Part shown: positions 63,904 to 64,000 of the stretch, piece after piece
How positions within the stretch are numbered: position 1 is the stretch's first letter
Layout of the letters: each line of letters opens with the position of its first letter
From: Mycobacterium sp. ACS1612
Lineage (GTDB): Bacteria; Actinomycetota; Actinomycetes; Mycobacteriales; Mycobacteriaceae
Assembly: GCF_001667505.1 (NCBI RefSeq)
Contig: NZ_LZHZ01000034.1
Coordinates: forward strand, 36,405 to 100,404
Direction of reading: 5' to 3'
DNA: 64,000 nt
Made by a program: the position numbers and the translations under genes
The notes under the pieces: generated by a model
What the model was told of the DNA's origin: nothing
What the model saw: the letters and a program-made list of their open reading frames with translations, nothing else
Database searches by the model: none

Positions 63904-64000
63904 GGTGCAAACGTCGAGGCCGGGGGGGGGCGCCCCGGCGCCCGCCGGCGCGGGGGGTTTTGGGTGTAATGGGGGTGCCCCCCCCATACCCCGGTGCATC
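63904..64000. other. Low-complexity end of the window, probably poor-quality sequence
   Basis: Runs of G and C (a nine-base G run near 63922, then CCCC, GGGGGG, and a long C run near 63978) with TTTT and repeated GGGGGTG-like blocks are unlike the rest of the window. This looks like the error-prone end of a contig; frames here are unreliable. Confidence 0.7.

Noticed and set aside
1..64000. CRISPR arrays and rRNA genes
   Set aside because: No spaced direct-repeat series and no rRNA-like sequence was seen on either strand.

Overview
The window looks like a chromosomal segment of a fast-growing Mycobacterium (Mycolicibacterium-type). It is high-GC throughout. Its first 20.7 kb follow the gene order I recall for the M. 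tuberculosis Rv3202c-Rv3193c region: adnA, adnB, K+ channel, nudC, mycoredoxin, uvrD2, whiB7, ABC1 kinase, cyclodehydratase-like gene, zinc-hydrolase-like gene, PDZ/Lon protease, UPF0182. Later genes (MmpS/MmpL, F420-linked oxidoreductases, split PntA) are also typical of mycobacteria. Identifications rest on reading the translations; no database search was possible.

Layout. (1) 1-20.8 kb: conserved core with DNA repair (AdnAB, UvrD2), redox (Mrx1, NudC) and the whiB7 antibiotic-resistance regulator, whose leader carries a uORF and a textbook attenuator hairpin; the block ends in an initiator tRNA-Met gene. (2) 20.8-30.25 kb: a decayed genomic island bounded by a perfect 81-bp direct repeat that copies the 3' part of the tRNA and its terminator. 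It holds an excisionase-like gene, remnants of an IS481-type transposase, of a MobF relaxase and of an acyl-CoA ligase, and an apparently intact cargo of small genes (GAF-ANTAR regulator, transglutaminase, two DUF5994 genes, a cold-shock protein, a 51-aa basic protein). No integrase is visible. (3) 30.3-32.6 kb: a MarR regulator diverging from two probable F420-linked oxidoreductase genes, plus an SDR scrap. (4) 32.6-36.5 kb: a zinc-uptake operon (binding lipoprotein, ATPase, two permeases, zur last) behind a Zur-box-like palindrome. (5) 36.6-46.1 kb: HbpS-like protein, a TetR-MmpS-MmpL operon, a Tat-type lipoprotein carbonic anhydrase, a ThDP enzyme, a GMC oxidoreductase pseudogene and small enzymes. 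(6) 46.1-54.5 kb: an FdhF-type molybdopterin oxidoreductase, the pntAa-pntAb-pntB transhydrogenase, a ketopantoate-reductase-like enzyme, a pyruvate kinase and a PAS protein. (7) 54.6-63.9 kb: a LysR regulator followed by oxalyl-CoA decarboxylase, formyl-CoA transferase and a complete FdsGBAD-type NAD-dependent formate dehydrogenase.

How it works together. Region 7 reads as a self-contained oxalate-to-CO2 module: Frc makes oxalyl-CoA from oxalate, Oxc decarboxylates it to formyl-CoA, Frc releases formate, and the formate dehydrogenase oxidises formate to CO2 with NADH. The nearby transhydrogenase could turn that NADH into NADPH. The last ~90 bases are homopolymer-rich and look like a poor-quality contig end.
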